Assembly: GCA_963718635.1 (NCBI GenBank)
Contig: OY970367.1
Coordinates: 4,836,001 to 4,900,000 of the forward strand
Reading direction: 5' to 3'
From: JAIOQJ01 sp963718635
Lineage (GTDB): Bacteria > Planctomycetota > Planctomycetia > Gemmatales > Gemmataceae
DNA length: 64,000 nt
Positions 1-7,960 of this stretch are shown piece by piece. The stretch's first letter is position 1; the number at the start of each line of letters is the position of its first letter. Made by a program: the position numbers and the translations under genes. The notes beneath the pieces were generated by a model. It saw only the letters and a program-made list of their open reading frames with translations, had not been told where the DNA came from and searched no databases.

Positions 1-1
1 G

Positions 2-304
2 TTGATGGAAGGGAAAGAGATGCGCGAACGACCGAAACTGCTGGTATTGGGGACTGACTGGTTTATCGCCGACGATGCCATCAAACAAACGCCAGAAGCG
101 CCGATTTATGTAGCGATCACCGGGGCTTTACTGGAATGGATGCGCGAAAAGCCGCGGGGCATGAATGTCGAACCTCGAGCGCTCGGCACCTTCAGCATCC
201 CGACCAGTTCCGAAAGCAGCGGCATGCGGTATCTGCCGTTTTACCTTACGTTTCTAGGCATTATCGCATTGGGTGTAGGCATGTGGGTTGCCCGGCGGAC
301 GTGA
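2..304 (+). CDS. GldG-like ABC transporter auxiliary protein, C-terminal end (5' cut by window)
   Basis: The reading frame is open from the first bases of the window, so this is the tail of a longer gene. The last residues hold one hydrophobic helix (YLPFYLTFLGIIALGVGMWV, about residues 77-96) followed by a short basic end, the layout of periplasmic GldG-type subunits of gliding/ABC-2 exporters anchored by a C-terminal helix. The next gene is a DUF4340 protein, a partner that commonly follows GldG-like genes. Assignment rests on this pairing and the terminal helix; the diagnostic N-terminal domain lies outside the window. Confidence 0.6.
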   Translation: MMEGKEMRERPKLLVLGTDWFIADDAIKQTPEAPIYVAITGALLEWMREKPRGMNVEPRALGTFSIPTSSESSGMRYLPFYLTFLGIIALGVGMWVARRT

Positions 305-401
305 TGACACGGCATGCGTTCTTACCCTCCCCCCGGCTTTGCGGCGGGATTGTGAACTCCCTTGCTGGCGCGTCGGGCTAACAAGAAATTAGAGCCATAC
401 C
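305..401 (+). repeat. Short spacer with GCGTCGGGCTAAC-type repeat
   Basis: The 97-bp spacer between the GldG-like and DUF4340 genes contains a CCTCCCCCCGGCTTTGCGG segment, which recurs near 25,500, and a GGCGCGTCGGGCTAAC segment, which recurs as GGCGCGTCCGGCTAAC near 13,328 and inverted at 36,210. The spacer is therefore made of the dispersed repeats seen throughout the window. Confidence 0.5.
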
Positions 402-2876
402 ATGAGTAAAAGCGCTGTCAATTTTCGCACCACCTGGATCTTGTTGGGCTCGGCGGCTCTATTGCTTGTGGTGCTTGCTCTCTATGTCTTTCTGGGCGAT
501 GACCAGAAGTCCAATGCCGATGGCTATCTCTTTGCTAATTTCCGGGCGCTGAATACTAAGTCCAACGACATCAACGGCCTGGAGATCGATAAAGGGGGCG
601 AGAAGATCGTTCTCAGTCGTCAGCCGGATGGCCGTTGGCGCATCACCAAGCCGGTTGAAGCTCGGGCCGACAGCGATCGCGTCGAGGCAATCGTGGGGCA
701 ACTGCTCGGCATCCGCCGCGATGACAAGTCGGCCGACATCACGCCGAATCCGGCTAATCATGGCTTGGAGAGCCCGGCAGCGAAAATTACCCTCTTCAAA
801 GGCGATCGTTCGGAGTCGTTGTCGCTTGGCAAAACGACCATCGGCGCTGACCAAGCAGTCATCTATGTGCTATCGTCGGACGAGCCGAAAACGCCCCATG
901 CCACGCTGAAAAGCCGGCTCAAGTTTTTGCTAAAAGAAAAACCCCCTGAAGATGCGGGCACGGCCGACATGCTCATCGGCTTCGATGAACTCCGCACGAA
1001 GAAACTGCTCGGTGAAGGAATGTCGCTTGAAACAGCGCCTAATCAAATTCTTAGCATCAAGCTGACCGAGACATTGCCCAAGGGCGAGCGAACGGTCATG
1101 CTGAGCCAAAAGGGCGACAACATCTGGCACTTCGAGGCGCTGCCCACGTTTGGTGATGTCGAACGCGATGTGCCTCCAGACAAACGCAACTTGAGCCAAA
1201 TCTTCGACTTGTCGAGCTTGCTCAATAACGTGCTGAGCATCAGCGTTCCGGATGCCAAAGATTTTTTAGCTAATGCACGCGACCTGTCCGCGCTTGGGCT
1301 CGACCCGACGAGCGAGGGGGTAATCCGTGTCGATATCGAACGCAAAGACGCCATCGGCACAGAAACCATGTGGATTTCGCTGAAAGAGACGCCGGCAGAA
1401 AAGGGTGTGCCGCGTGATAAAGCTTTCGTTCGCTATGGCGGCGATGCGACGGTGGCTCAGGTCAATGCGACCATCCCGCGCATGTTGAAATCCTTCATCG
1501 CCGACCCGTCGGCCTTGCGTGATCGGACGCTTCTAAAACTACGCCGCGATCGCATCGACGCCATCGACGTAACGATCGATAAGCGGACATTCGAGCTGCG
1601 CAAAATCAACAATGCCTGGCAAGTGGCCGAGGGTGGCAAAAAGAACGCCGCGAATGGCGGCGAGATCGATGCACTGCTCATGCGGCTCACGCAGCCGCGC
1701 GAAGCCAAAGGCTTTCCCGTCGCTGATGCCACCGATGCATCGCTTGGTTTGGGTTCGCCTGCGGTTGAATTGAATCTCTGGGAGAACGGCCTAACTCAGC
1801 CGGCCAAAGAGGATGCTAACGTCTGGCCCAAACCGCCCGAGACGCCCGCCGCTCGGCTGGTGTTCGGCAAGAAGGATCTCGGCGGCATCGTCTACGTCCG
1901 CCGTTATGTGGGACTCAGGCACGCCGATTACAAGATGCCGGACGACCTTTTGGCTCTCGCTTCGCGCAGCCGGCTCGATTACGTTGATATATCGCTTGCT
2001 TCGTTCGACCCGGAGAAGGTGGAGAAGGTCAGCTTCTTGAAGGATGCCGAGATGTGGGAGATCGAGCGCGACAAGAGCCCATTGCCGGCCGACGCTGCCG
2101 AGTGGATCATTCGCGCGCCGGCATCGCAAAACGGCAAACTCGGCAACGCCAAGCAGATCAAGTTGATCCTCGATTCTTTCAAGGCACTGAAGCCGGAGCG
2201 GGTGATCAGCGAAAAAGCAACAGCGGACCAGTTGGCCACGATGGGCCTCGACCCGGCCAAGCCCGTTTTTCGACTGACGTTGAACTTCAAAGATCAACAG
2301 GCCGAGAACGTCTACTACTTTGGCAATCAAGTCGCGAGCAAGCTGAGCGTCTACACCAAGACGAGCATGTCCGACTACGTATTCGAATCGCCGTTGGCCC
2401 GTGTAGAACTAGTGACCAAGGGCCCCTTACTCGATCCCTATCTTTACAAAATCGATGCGGGCGACGTGAAGGGGATCAAGTTACGAGGCTGGGCGGATAA
2501 AGACCTTCAGCCAAAAACCTTGGAGCTCGAACGCAAACCGGGAGGCGTTTGGAGTGCCAGGGGAGATGTCAAGGTCGATGGCTTCCGCGTCGAAGAGTTC
2601 TTTCAAGCGATTGCTCATCCCCAATCCAAAGAACGAGTCGCTGAGAAAACAGGCGCCAAACCGGAGCATGGCCTTGATGTCGCCAAGGGCGCTCTCGAAG
2701 TCGAAATCGATATGGGCAAGGACAAATCGATTCTGCTTACCCTGGGCGGGCCCGTGGGTAAAGGAAGCAAAGATATCTACGTCAGCACCAGCCGAGCCCC
2801 GGGCGATGTCTTCACGCTCGATGGCGAACAACTGCTGCCGATAATCGAGAAGCAGAAAGAGTTGCTGGCGAAGTGA
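402..2876 (+). CDS. DUF4340 domain-containing protein, membrane-anchored, four repeats
   Basis: An 824-residue protein with one N-terminal transmembrane segment (about residues 11-31) and a large extracytoplasmic part. The DUF4340 theme (a hydrophobic strand leading into a W-containing 'W-R-I-T-K-P' turn, then a helix with L-L-x-L-x-x) occurs about four times, around residues 55-115, 380-440, 535-605 and 690-755, making this longer than single-domain members. It directly follows the GldG-like gene, and the pair usually belongs to an ABC export system of unknown substrate. The exact function is unknown. The frame is intact, unlike many neighbours. Confidence 0.85.
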   Translation: MSKSAVNFRTTWILLGSAALLLVVLALYVFLGDDQKSNADGYLFANFRALNTKSNDINGLEIDKGGEKIVLSRQPDGRWRITKPVEARADSDRVEAIVGQLLGIRRDDKSADITPNPANHGLESPAAKITLFKGDRSESLSLGKTTIGADQAVIYVLSSDEPKTPHATLKSRLKFLLKEKPPEDAGTADMLIGFDELRTKKLLGEGMSLETAPNQILSIKLTETLPKGERTVMLSQKGDNIWHFEALPTFGDVERDVPPDKRNLSQIFDLSSLLNNVLSISVPDAKDFLANARDLSALGLDPTSEGVIRVDIERKDAIGTETMWISLKETPAEKGVPRDKAFVRYGGDATVAQVNATIPRMLKSFIADPSALRDRTLLKLRRDRIDAIDVTIDKRTFELRKINNAWQVAEGGKKNAANGGEIDALLMRLTQPREAKGFPVADATDASLGLGSPAVELNLWENGLTQPAKEDANVWPKPPETPAARLVFGKKDLGGIVYVRRYVGLRHADYKMPDDLLALASRSRLDYVDISLASFDPEKVEKVSFLKDAEMWEIERDKSPLPADAAEWIIRAPASQNGKLGNAKQIKLILDSFKALKPERVISEKATADQLATMGLDPAKPVFRLTLNFKDQQAENVYYFGNQVASKLSVYTKTSMSDYVFESPLARVELVTKGPLLDPYLYKIDAGDVKGIKLRGWADKDLQPKTLELERKPGGVWSARGDVKVDGFRVEEFFQAIAHPQSKERVAEKTGAKPEHGLDVAKGALEVEIDMGKDKSILLTLGGPVGKGSKDIYVSTSRAPGDVFTLDGEQLLPIIEKQKELLAK

Positions 2877-2903
2877 CTGGGAAAAGGGGGCGAGCCAGGA
2901 GCC

Positions 2904-2949
2904 TAAGCGACTGGAGAAAGAGCTTTGTAGACTATTCTCCAGTCGCTTA
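2904..2949 (+). terminator. Terminator-like hairpin after DUF4340 gene
   Basis: Perfect 15-bp arms (TAAGCGACTGGAGAA at 2904-2918 and its complement at 2935-2949) enclose a 16-nt loop, 28 bp downstream of the DUF4340 stop codon. There is no clear T-tract, so it may end or stabilise the transcript rather than act as a classical intrinsic terminator. Confidence 0.5.
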
Positions 2950-3041
2950 CGCTCTTTGCTTGCCAATGTCGCGAATACCCACGGGCAGCGGCAGCCTGGT
3001 TCCACTGTTGCACGCACAGAACTTGATTTGCCGATGCCTTT

Positions 3042-3331
3042 GAGCCTGAAAGGCTCATTCGATCAGCCCAGGCCGTAGTCCCCGAAGGGGACGGAGGCCT
3101 GGGTTAGAATATTGGAGCAAGCCATCGGTCCTGTAAGGACCGTTCATCAGGCCATGCAGTCGTTTCGAGAATCTCGATCCAGGTACGAAATCGAATGGGA
3201 GGAACGTTAACTTTGGGATGGAACGTTGAACGGTCCTTTCAGGACCGGAGGGGTTGTTGCGGCCTTTAACCTAGGCCTCCGTTCCCTTCGGGAACTCCGG
3301 CCTAGGCTAGCAGAACGAGCCTTTCAGGCTC
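3042..3331. repeat. Inverted pair of triple-hairpin modules
   Basis: Three hairpins on the left (GAGCCTGAAAGGCTC at 3042-3056; CCCAGGCCG...GGAGGCCTGGG at 3067-3103; CGGTCCTGTAAGGACCG at 3126-3142) reappear in reverse order on the right (CGGTCCTTTCAGGACCG at 3231-3247; CCTAGGCC...GGCCTAGG at 3270-3306; GAGCCTTTCAGGCTC at 3317-3331). The two halves are inverted versions of one module around an 88-bp core. This occupies most of the 640-bp gap between 2876 and 3518; no gene was seen there. Confidence 0.75.
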
Positions 3332-3530
3332 GAGTTCGAAAGCACGCCTAACTTGTGTGTAGCCTACTAGGCGGCCCGCTTTCACGAAAAAAATTCGAAT
3401 AGCGAGCCCCTTATCTCCACAGGCAAACGCGCACGCCGAACGCCGCATAGCACTATCGTTGCTCAACCATCTTGCGAAGCCCTGACAAAGTTGCTATTGC
3501 AGGCGTCAGTCTTTTCACATGAGGCACGCA

Positions 3531-3851
3531 ATGGCTAAATCTCTTTCCCTCATCGCTTGCTTTCTGTTCGTAAGCTCCTGGGCGCCATCGCTGTCGCTGC
3601 GTGCGGAACCCGCATCGATTCAGCCGGCAGTGCAATGGGAATGGACGCCGCCGCTTCAAGGAGGCGTCGAGCAGATGCTACGGCAACTACTGCCGTCAGA
3701 GAAATCGATGCAACCGGCGCCTCTTTCTCAACCGGAGCCGGCCGGAATACTGAATTTATCCTTGCCTCCGGAAACGCCGTCCATTAATCTCAACTCAAGC
3801 ATCGTTTCGAAGGCTTTTCCGCCCGCCGCGATTCAACTTGAGGTAGCCACC
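3531..3851 (+). CDS. Possible secreted leader or small protein in frame with the next gene
   Basis: The frame starts at an ATG preceded by GAGG and encodes a signal peptide (MAKSLSLIACFLFVSSWAPS, then an S-L-R-A cleavage region), followed by a proline-rich, low-complexity stretch. It runs without a stop into a second Met that has its own ribosome-binding site and signal peptide at 3852. Either this is a separate small secreted protein whose stop was lost through an indel, or it is an unusual long N-terminus. Stop codons sit just before 3852 in both other frames, which fits the first option. Confidence 0.35.
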
Positions 3852-4373
3852 ATGATTACTCCCAAAACCGCACTCTCTGCCCTGTTGGGCGCTGTTCTCT
3901 TCAGTGCATCGGCCGAGGCCGCCGAACCGAAAGATGATGTCACTAAAGCCGTCGAAAAGCTGGAGGCGGCTATCGGCCGTCTGCAGGAGACTGAAAAGAG
4001 CTTGGCGACAAACGTCGTGGCGGTCGTGCAGGCTCAGAAAGATCTCGAATCGCTGAAGACCAAAGTTCAACTACTCGAAGATGAAGTGAAGTTTCTCAGA
4101 CAAATGGCGACCACGCCTTCTTCGACTTCGAAACGCGACCTGACCGATACTGCCCCCAAACAGGGACGCGTTAAGTTGATCAATGAGTATCCTGAAGAAA
4201 TGAAAGTCATTTTGAACGAGCGAGTTTACACCTTGTTGCCGGGCCAGACACGCACGGTAAGCGTTCCGGCCGGCGCCTTCACCTATCAGGTGATGCATGT
4301 CCAGCTCACTCAGCAAGAACGCTCGATCTCTGCCGAAGAAGAAAAGCCGATTCGAATCTACGCGCAGCGCTAG
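3852..4373 (+). CDS. Secreted coiled-coil protein of unknown function
   Basis: A 173-residue product from the internal ATG at 3852, chosen because GAGG lies 8 nt upstream and a clean signal peptide follows (MITPKTALSALLGAVLFSAS, cleavage near AEA-AEP). Residues about 30-85 form a heptad-rich coiled coil (KAVEKLEAAIGRLQ, then LESLKTKVQLLEDEVKFLR). The C-terminal half looks like a small beta domain (VKLINEYPEEMKVILNERVY, LLPGQTRTVSVPAGAFTYQV), probably extracytoplasmic. No family recognised. The same frame extends upstream to 3531. Confidence 0.6.
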   Translation: MITPKTALSALLGAVLFSASAEAAEPKDDVTKAVEKLEAAIGRLQETEKSLATNVVAVVQAQKDLESLKTKVQLLEDEVKFLRQMATTPSSTSKRDLTDTAPKQGRVKLINEYPEEMKVILNERVYTLLPGQTRTVSVPAGAFTYQVMHVQLTQQERSISAEEEKPIRIYAQR

Positions 4374-4445
4374 TCAGTCGAAGCTGACCTGTAGGCATGG
4401 TTTTGAGTCGCGCTTTTCTCAAACGTGGTTGCAAATCAACGCTGT

Positions 4446-4588
4446 CACAAGCCTGAAGCGCTAGCGAAGAAGGAGAAAACTCTTCGCTGGCGCTTCAGGC
4501 TTGTTAGGGTCATTAGAAAATTCTTCGCTAGCGCTTCAAGCGTGTTGGTTTCTTAAAAGTCGCACAAGCTTGAAGCACTAGCGAAGGG
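4446..4588. repeat. Hairpin repeat AAGCGCTAGCGAAG, several copies
   Basis: The arm ACAAGCCTGAAGCG at 4447-4460 pairs with CGCTTCAGGCTTGT at 4491-4504; diverged half-copies follow (CTTCGCTAGCGCTTCAAG near 4523 and CAAGCTTGAAGCACTAGCG near 4564). They fill the spacer before the aldo/keto reductase. Confidence 0.6.
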
Positions 4589-4624
4589 GCTTATTTTACG
4601 CATCTATAGTCGGATCATTACTAG

Positions 4625-5573
4625 ATGAACTTGCCTAAACGCGAACTTGGAAAGAGCGGCTTGCAAGTCGCGCCGTTAGCCTTTGGCGGCAACGTTTTTG
4701 GTTGGACGATTGATGAAGCAACTTCATTTCAGCTTTTAGACGCCTTTGTGGATGCCGGCTTCAATTTGGTTGACACGGCCGACGTTTACTCGCGCTGGCA
4801 AGCGGGCAACAAAGGCGGCGAATCGGAAACGATCATCGGCAAATGGTTGGCACGCCCCGGCAAGCGAGCTCGAGTTGTAATCGCCACCAAAGTCGGGATG
4901 GAGATGGGCCCTGCCGAGAAAGGCCTGTCGGGCGCGTATATCGCCACAGCGGTTGAGCGGTCTCTGAAAGCGCCTTCAGACGGATTATATCGACCTCTAC
5001 CAATCGCATCAGGACGACGAATTAACGCCGATTGAAGAAACGCTCGGCGCATACGGCAAACTAATGCAACAGGGGAAGATACGCGCGATCGGCGCCTCTA
5101 ACTTCAGTGCGGAACGGTTGAGCCGCTCCCTCGAAATCAGCAACCAAAACAAGCTGCCGCGTTATGAATGCTTGCAGCCGCACTACAATCTCTGCGAGCG
5201 CGATTTCGAGGACAAACTTCAGCCGTTGTGTGCCACGGAAGGCATTGGCGTCATCCCCTACTTTTCACTAGCCAGCGGTTTTCTTACGGGCAAATATCGT
5301 TCGGAAGCCGATCTTGCCAAATATCCGCGTGGCTCTCGCGTTAAGAAGTATTTGAACGATACGGGCCTTCGCATTCTGCAAGCGCTTGATGAGGTAGCCG
5401 GACGCTATCGTTCGACGCCATCGCGCGTTGCGATTGCCTGGCTAATGGCACAGCCGACTGTTACCGCGCCGATCGCCAGCGCCACCAATCTCGATCAACT
5501 CAAGGATCTCATCGAAGCGACACGACTGGAATTCGACGATGAGGCGATCGCCATCTTGAATGAAACCCATTAG
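4625..5573 (+). pseudogene. Aldo/keto reductase, frameshifted near 4970
   Basis: NADPH-dependent oxidoreductase of the aldo/keto reductase superfamily. The N-terminal part (to 4970) has the opening PKRELGKSGLQVAPLAFGGN and the catalytic D-x-x-D-V-Y pattern (DTADVYS). At 'CTGAAAGCGCC' (about 4970) the frame shifts by one base; the other frame then reads RLQTDYIDLYQSHQDDELTP and continues to 5573 with the usual AKR C-terminal half (GKIRAIGASNFS, YNLCERDFEDKL). Joined, about 316 residues, normal for the family. No residues seem lost, so a single-base sequence error is as likely as real inactivation. Confidence 0.85.
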
Positions 5574-5726
5574 CCGCGACGCTCTGCGGAGCGTCAAGCG
5601 CTATTCGTGCTCCGCAGAGCGTCGCGGCTAACTAGCGGTAGCTATTCGCGCCCGCAGAGCGTCGCGGCTACAAGCAATCGTTATCGCGTCGCGGCTACAA
5701 GCAATCGTTATCGCGTCGCGGCTAAG
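5571..5726. repeat. Repeats containing GCGTCGCGGCTA
   Basis: Twenty-base arms TAGCCGCGACGCTCTGCGGA (5571-5590, starting in the stop codon of the reductase) and its complement (5611-5630) form a hairpin. GCGTCGCGGCTA is then repeated three more times up to about 5724, two of them spaced by the same ACAAGCAATCGTTATC segment. The array runs into the end of egtD. Family members recur near 30,070, 37,335 and 47,700. Confidence 0.7.
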
Positions 5727-6688
5727 TACTGCACGCTGAATTGCTTTTTGTCATCCATCCAAACCTGCTTGACTTCACAGCCCGCTTCGCACGCCAATTC
5801 AGCGAAACGGTCAAGGCTATATTTGTAGGAACACTCCGTACGGATACTCTCGCCACGGGTAAACTCGATGGCACTCTCGCCGATATGCACCACTTGCGAG
5901 TGAAGGCTTACCAAATGCATTTCGATCCGGCTCTCTTTATCGTTGAAGATGGCCCGGTGTTCGAAAGCGTCGGTATCAAAGTTGGCGTTGAGCTCGCGAT
6001 TGATGCGGATCAGCAAATTCGTATTGAAGGCGGCAGTCACCCCGGCGCTGTCGTTATACGCGGGCTCGACGACGGCTGCGGCTTTCCAGAGATCGACCCC
6101 GATCAGTAGGGCGCCGGAGGAACCAACCAGCCTGGCCATCGACCGTAAGAGAACGATCGCCTCAGTCGGTCCGAAATTACCTATCGTTGATCCGGGAAAA
6201 TAAACCACCCGGCGATTGACTTGCCCTTGCACCGGCGGCAGCTTGAACCTCGTTGTAAAGTCCGCCCAAAGCGGCGCGATTTGAAGATCAGGAAGGCGTC
6301 GTTTCAAGGCCTTCGCGCTCGCGAAAAGATGTTCACGGCTGATGTCGATCGGCACATAAGCTGTCGGCTGAGCCATCTTTTCCAGGAGCAGCGGCGTCTT
6401 CAAACTACTTCCGCTGCCGTATTCGATTATTTGACAATCAGCGCCAAGAGCGTCCGCCATGGCTCCGGCATGCTGCTGCATTATCGCCAGTTCAGCCCGC
6501 GTCAGATAGTACTCGGGGAGATCGCAAATCTGATCAAAGAGCAGCGAGCCGCGTTCATCGTAAAAGTACTTGCAGGGCAATTGCTTTGGCCGGCGGCTTA
6601 GCCCTTCCATCACGTCGTCGCGGAAATGCGAACTACGTGCTCGGCGGATCGAAGTGAGCGGGCTAGGCGCAGTCCCGTGTATTGCCAT
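5708..6688 (-). CDS. egtD: L-histidine N-alpha-methyltransferase EgtD
   Basis: A SAM-dependent enzyme that trimethylates histidine to hercynine, the first step of ergothioneine synthesis. The 326-residue protein shows the EgtD opening (PKQLPCKYFYDERGSLLFDQ, about residues 34-53), a SAM-binding segment (IIEYGSGSSLKTPLLL), and a C-terminal E-C-S-Y-K-Y region. Family length is about 320. The annotated start overlaps the end of egtB by 79 bp; another ATG at 6610 shares one base with the egtB stop, but family similarity begins around residue 22, before that ATG, which favours the longer form. Translational coupling to egtB is likely. Confidence 0.93.
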   Translation of the reverse strand: MAIHGTAPSPLTSIRRARSSHFRDDVMEGLSRRPKQLPCKYFYDERGSLLFDQICDLPEYYLTRAELAIMQQHAGAMADALGADCQIIEYGSGSSLKTPLLLEKMAQPTAYVPIDISREHLFASAKALKRRLPDLQIAPLWADFTTRFKLPPVQGQVNRRVVYFPGSTIGNFGPTEAIVLLRSMARLVGSSGALLIGVDLWKAAAVVEPAYNDSAGVTAAFNTNLLIRINRELNANFDTDAFEHRAIFNDKESRIEMHLVSLHSQVVHIGESAIEFTRGESIRTECSYKYSLDRFAELACEAGCEVKQVWMDDKKQFSVQYLAATR

Positions 6689-7884
6689 CGCGTCTCCGGA
6701 GAGAAAAAGTTACGGTAAGTAGGGCGCCAATGAGAGGGTGGCGTCAGGCACGATCCGCCACGCAGTACCATCTGATTGCACATGAATTTGCCGTTGTACT
6801 CGCCGATGGCGCCAGCGGCGACTTCGTATCCCGGATAGGCGGAGTAGCTGCTTTGCGTCCAATGCCAGACTTCGCCAAACGGAGCACCAACTGGCGTTCC
6901 TGGGTGCAAATGCCGAGGCTGATCGCAATGCTCCAAATCAGACTCATGAAGCCCGCAAGCTACTTCGAGTTCAAACTCAGTTGGCAAGCGTGCTTTAGAC
7001 CAACGGGCAAAGGCATCGGCCTCATAGAGACTGAGATGACAGACCGCCTCGTTCTCAGCAACGGGCCTCATTCCTGCTAACGTGAACGTGTTCCAGCAAC
7101 TACCATGCCGCTCCCAATAGAGCGGTGCGTCCCAAGCGTGCGTCTGAACGGCCTGCCAACCATCCGAAAGCCAAAGTTCCGGGCGTTTGTAGCCGCCATC
7201 TTCCATGAACGCCAGATATTCGCCGCAGGTGGTTGATCGCGACGCAAGAGCGAAGGCCTCGAGGAAGACGCGATTACGCGGGCGTTCGTTATCGAATGCG
7301 AAGCCCTCATCCGCTTGGCCGACTTCATGCAAACCGGAATCGAATTCACGCCACCTGAGTGGCAGTGCGCTTTCCGCGCAGAACTGGATGTCTGTTCGAT
7401 AAGCAGGCCGGGATGGATTTTGACCGAAAGCGTGCTTGATATCGGTGAACAGCAGTTCTAAATGCTGTTGTTCGTGATTGATGCCAAGTTCAAGAAGCGG
7501 AATCAGGTGCGGCAGTGCCGGGAGAGCGTCAGCCATTGCCGCATCAACGTGCCGTCGATAAGCGAAGATTTCTTCCACCGAAGGCCTGGTGAGCAGCCCG
7601 CGTTTCGACCTGGGTATCCGTGGGCCGACCGCTTCATAATAGGAGTTGAACAAAAAGTCAAAGTTTGGGTCAAAGCGCTTGTAACCCGAGAAATGGGCGA
7701 GCAAGAACGTCTCGAAGAACCACGTCGTATGCGCCAGATGCCATTTCGTGGGACTGGCGTCGGGCATCGATTGGACGACCATGTCTTCGGGCGACAACGG
7801 CACGCTGGCGGCCACCGTAGCTGCCCTCACCCGGCCATAGCGGGCTATCATGCTTTCAGGCGATAACTTGTTCGAAGGCTTCAT
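6610..7884 (-). CDS. egtB: Ergothioneine biosynthesis protein EgtB (iron-dependent sulfoxide synthase)
   Basis: It couples hercynine to a thiol substrate in the second step of ergothioneine formation. An N-terminal DinB-like domain carries the iron-binding histidines (WHLAHTTWFFE and NHEQQHLELL), and a C-terminal formylglycine-generating-type domain ends with MVLRGGSCLTPPSHWRPTYR. The start at 7884 has GGAAG upstream and gives 424 residues, the typical size; an upstream in-frame start at 7959 would add 25 residues unlike the family. It lies between the U32 gene and egtD on one strand. No egtA or egtC lies nearby, so the sulfur donor cannot be read from context. Confidence 0.93.
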   Translation of the reverse strand: MKPSNKLSPESMIARYGRVRAATVAASVPLSPEDMVVQSMPDASPTKWHLAHTTWFFETFLLAHFSGYKRFDPNFDFLFNSYYEAVGPRIPRSKRGLLTRPSVEEIFAYRRHVDAAMADALPALPHLIPLLELGINHEQQHLELLFTDIKHAFGQNPSRPAYRTDIQFCAESALPLRWREFDSGLHEVGQADEGFAFDNERPRNRVFLEAFALASRSTTCGEYLAFMEDGGYKRPELWLSDGWQAVQTHAWDAPLYWERHGSCWNTFTLAGMRPVAENEAVCHLSLYEADAFARWSKARLPTEFELEVACGLHESDLEHCDQPRHLHPGTPVGAPFGEVWHWTQSSYSAYPGYEVAAGAIGEYNGKFMCNQMVLRGGSCLTPPSHWRPTYRNFFSPETRWQYTGLRLARSLRSAEHVVRISATT

Positions 7885-7960
7885 CACACTTCCACAACCG
7901 ACCGTTGATACGTCTGAATCAGTGTTAGGCAGCTGATTGTCCAAGTCAAGCACCGCCAAG

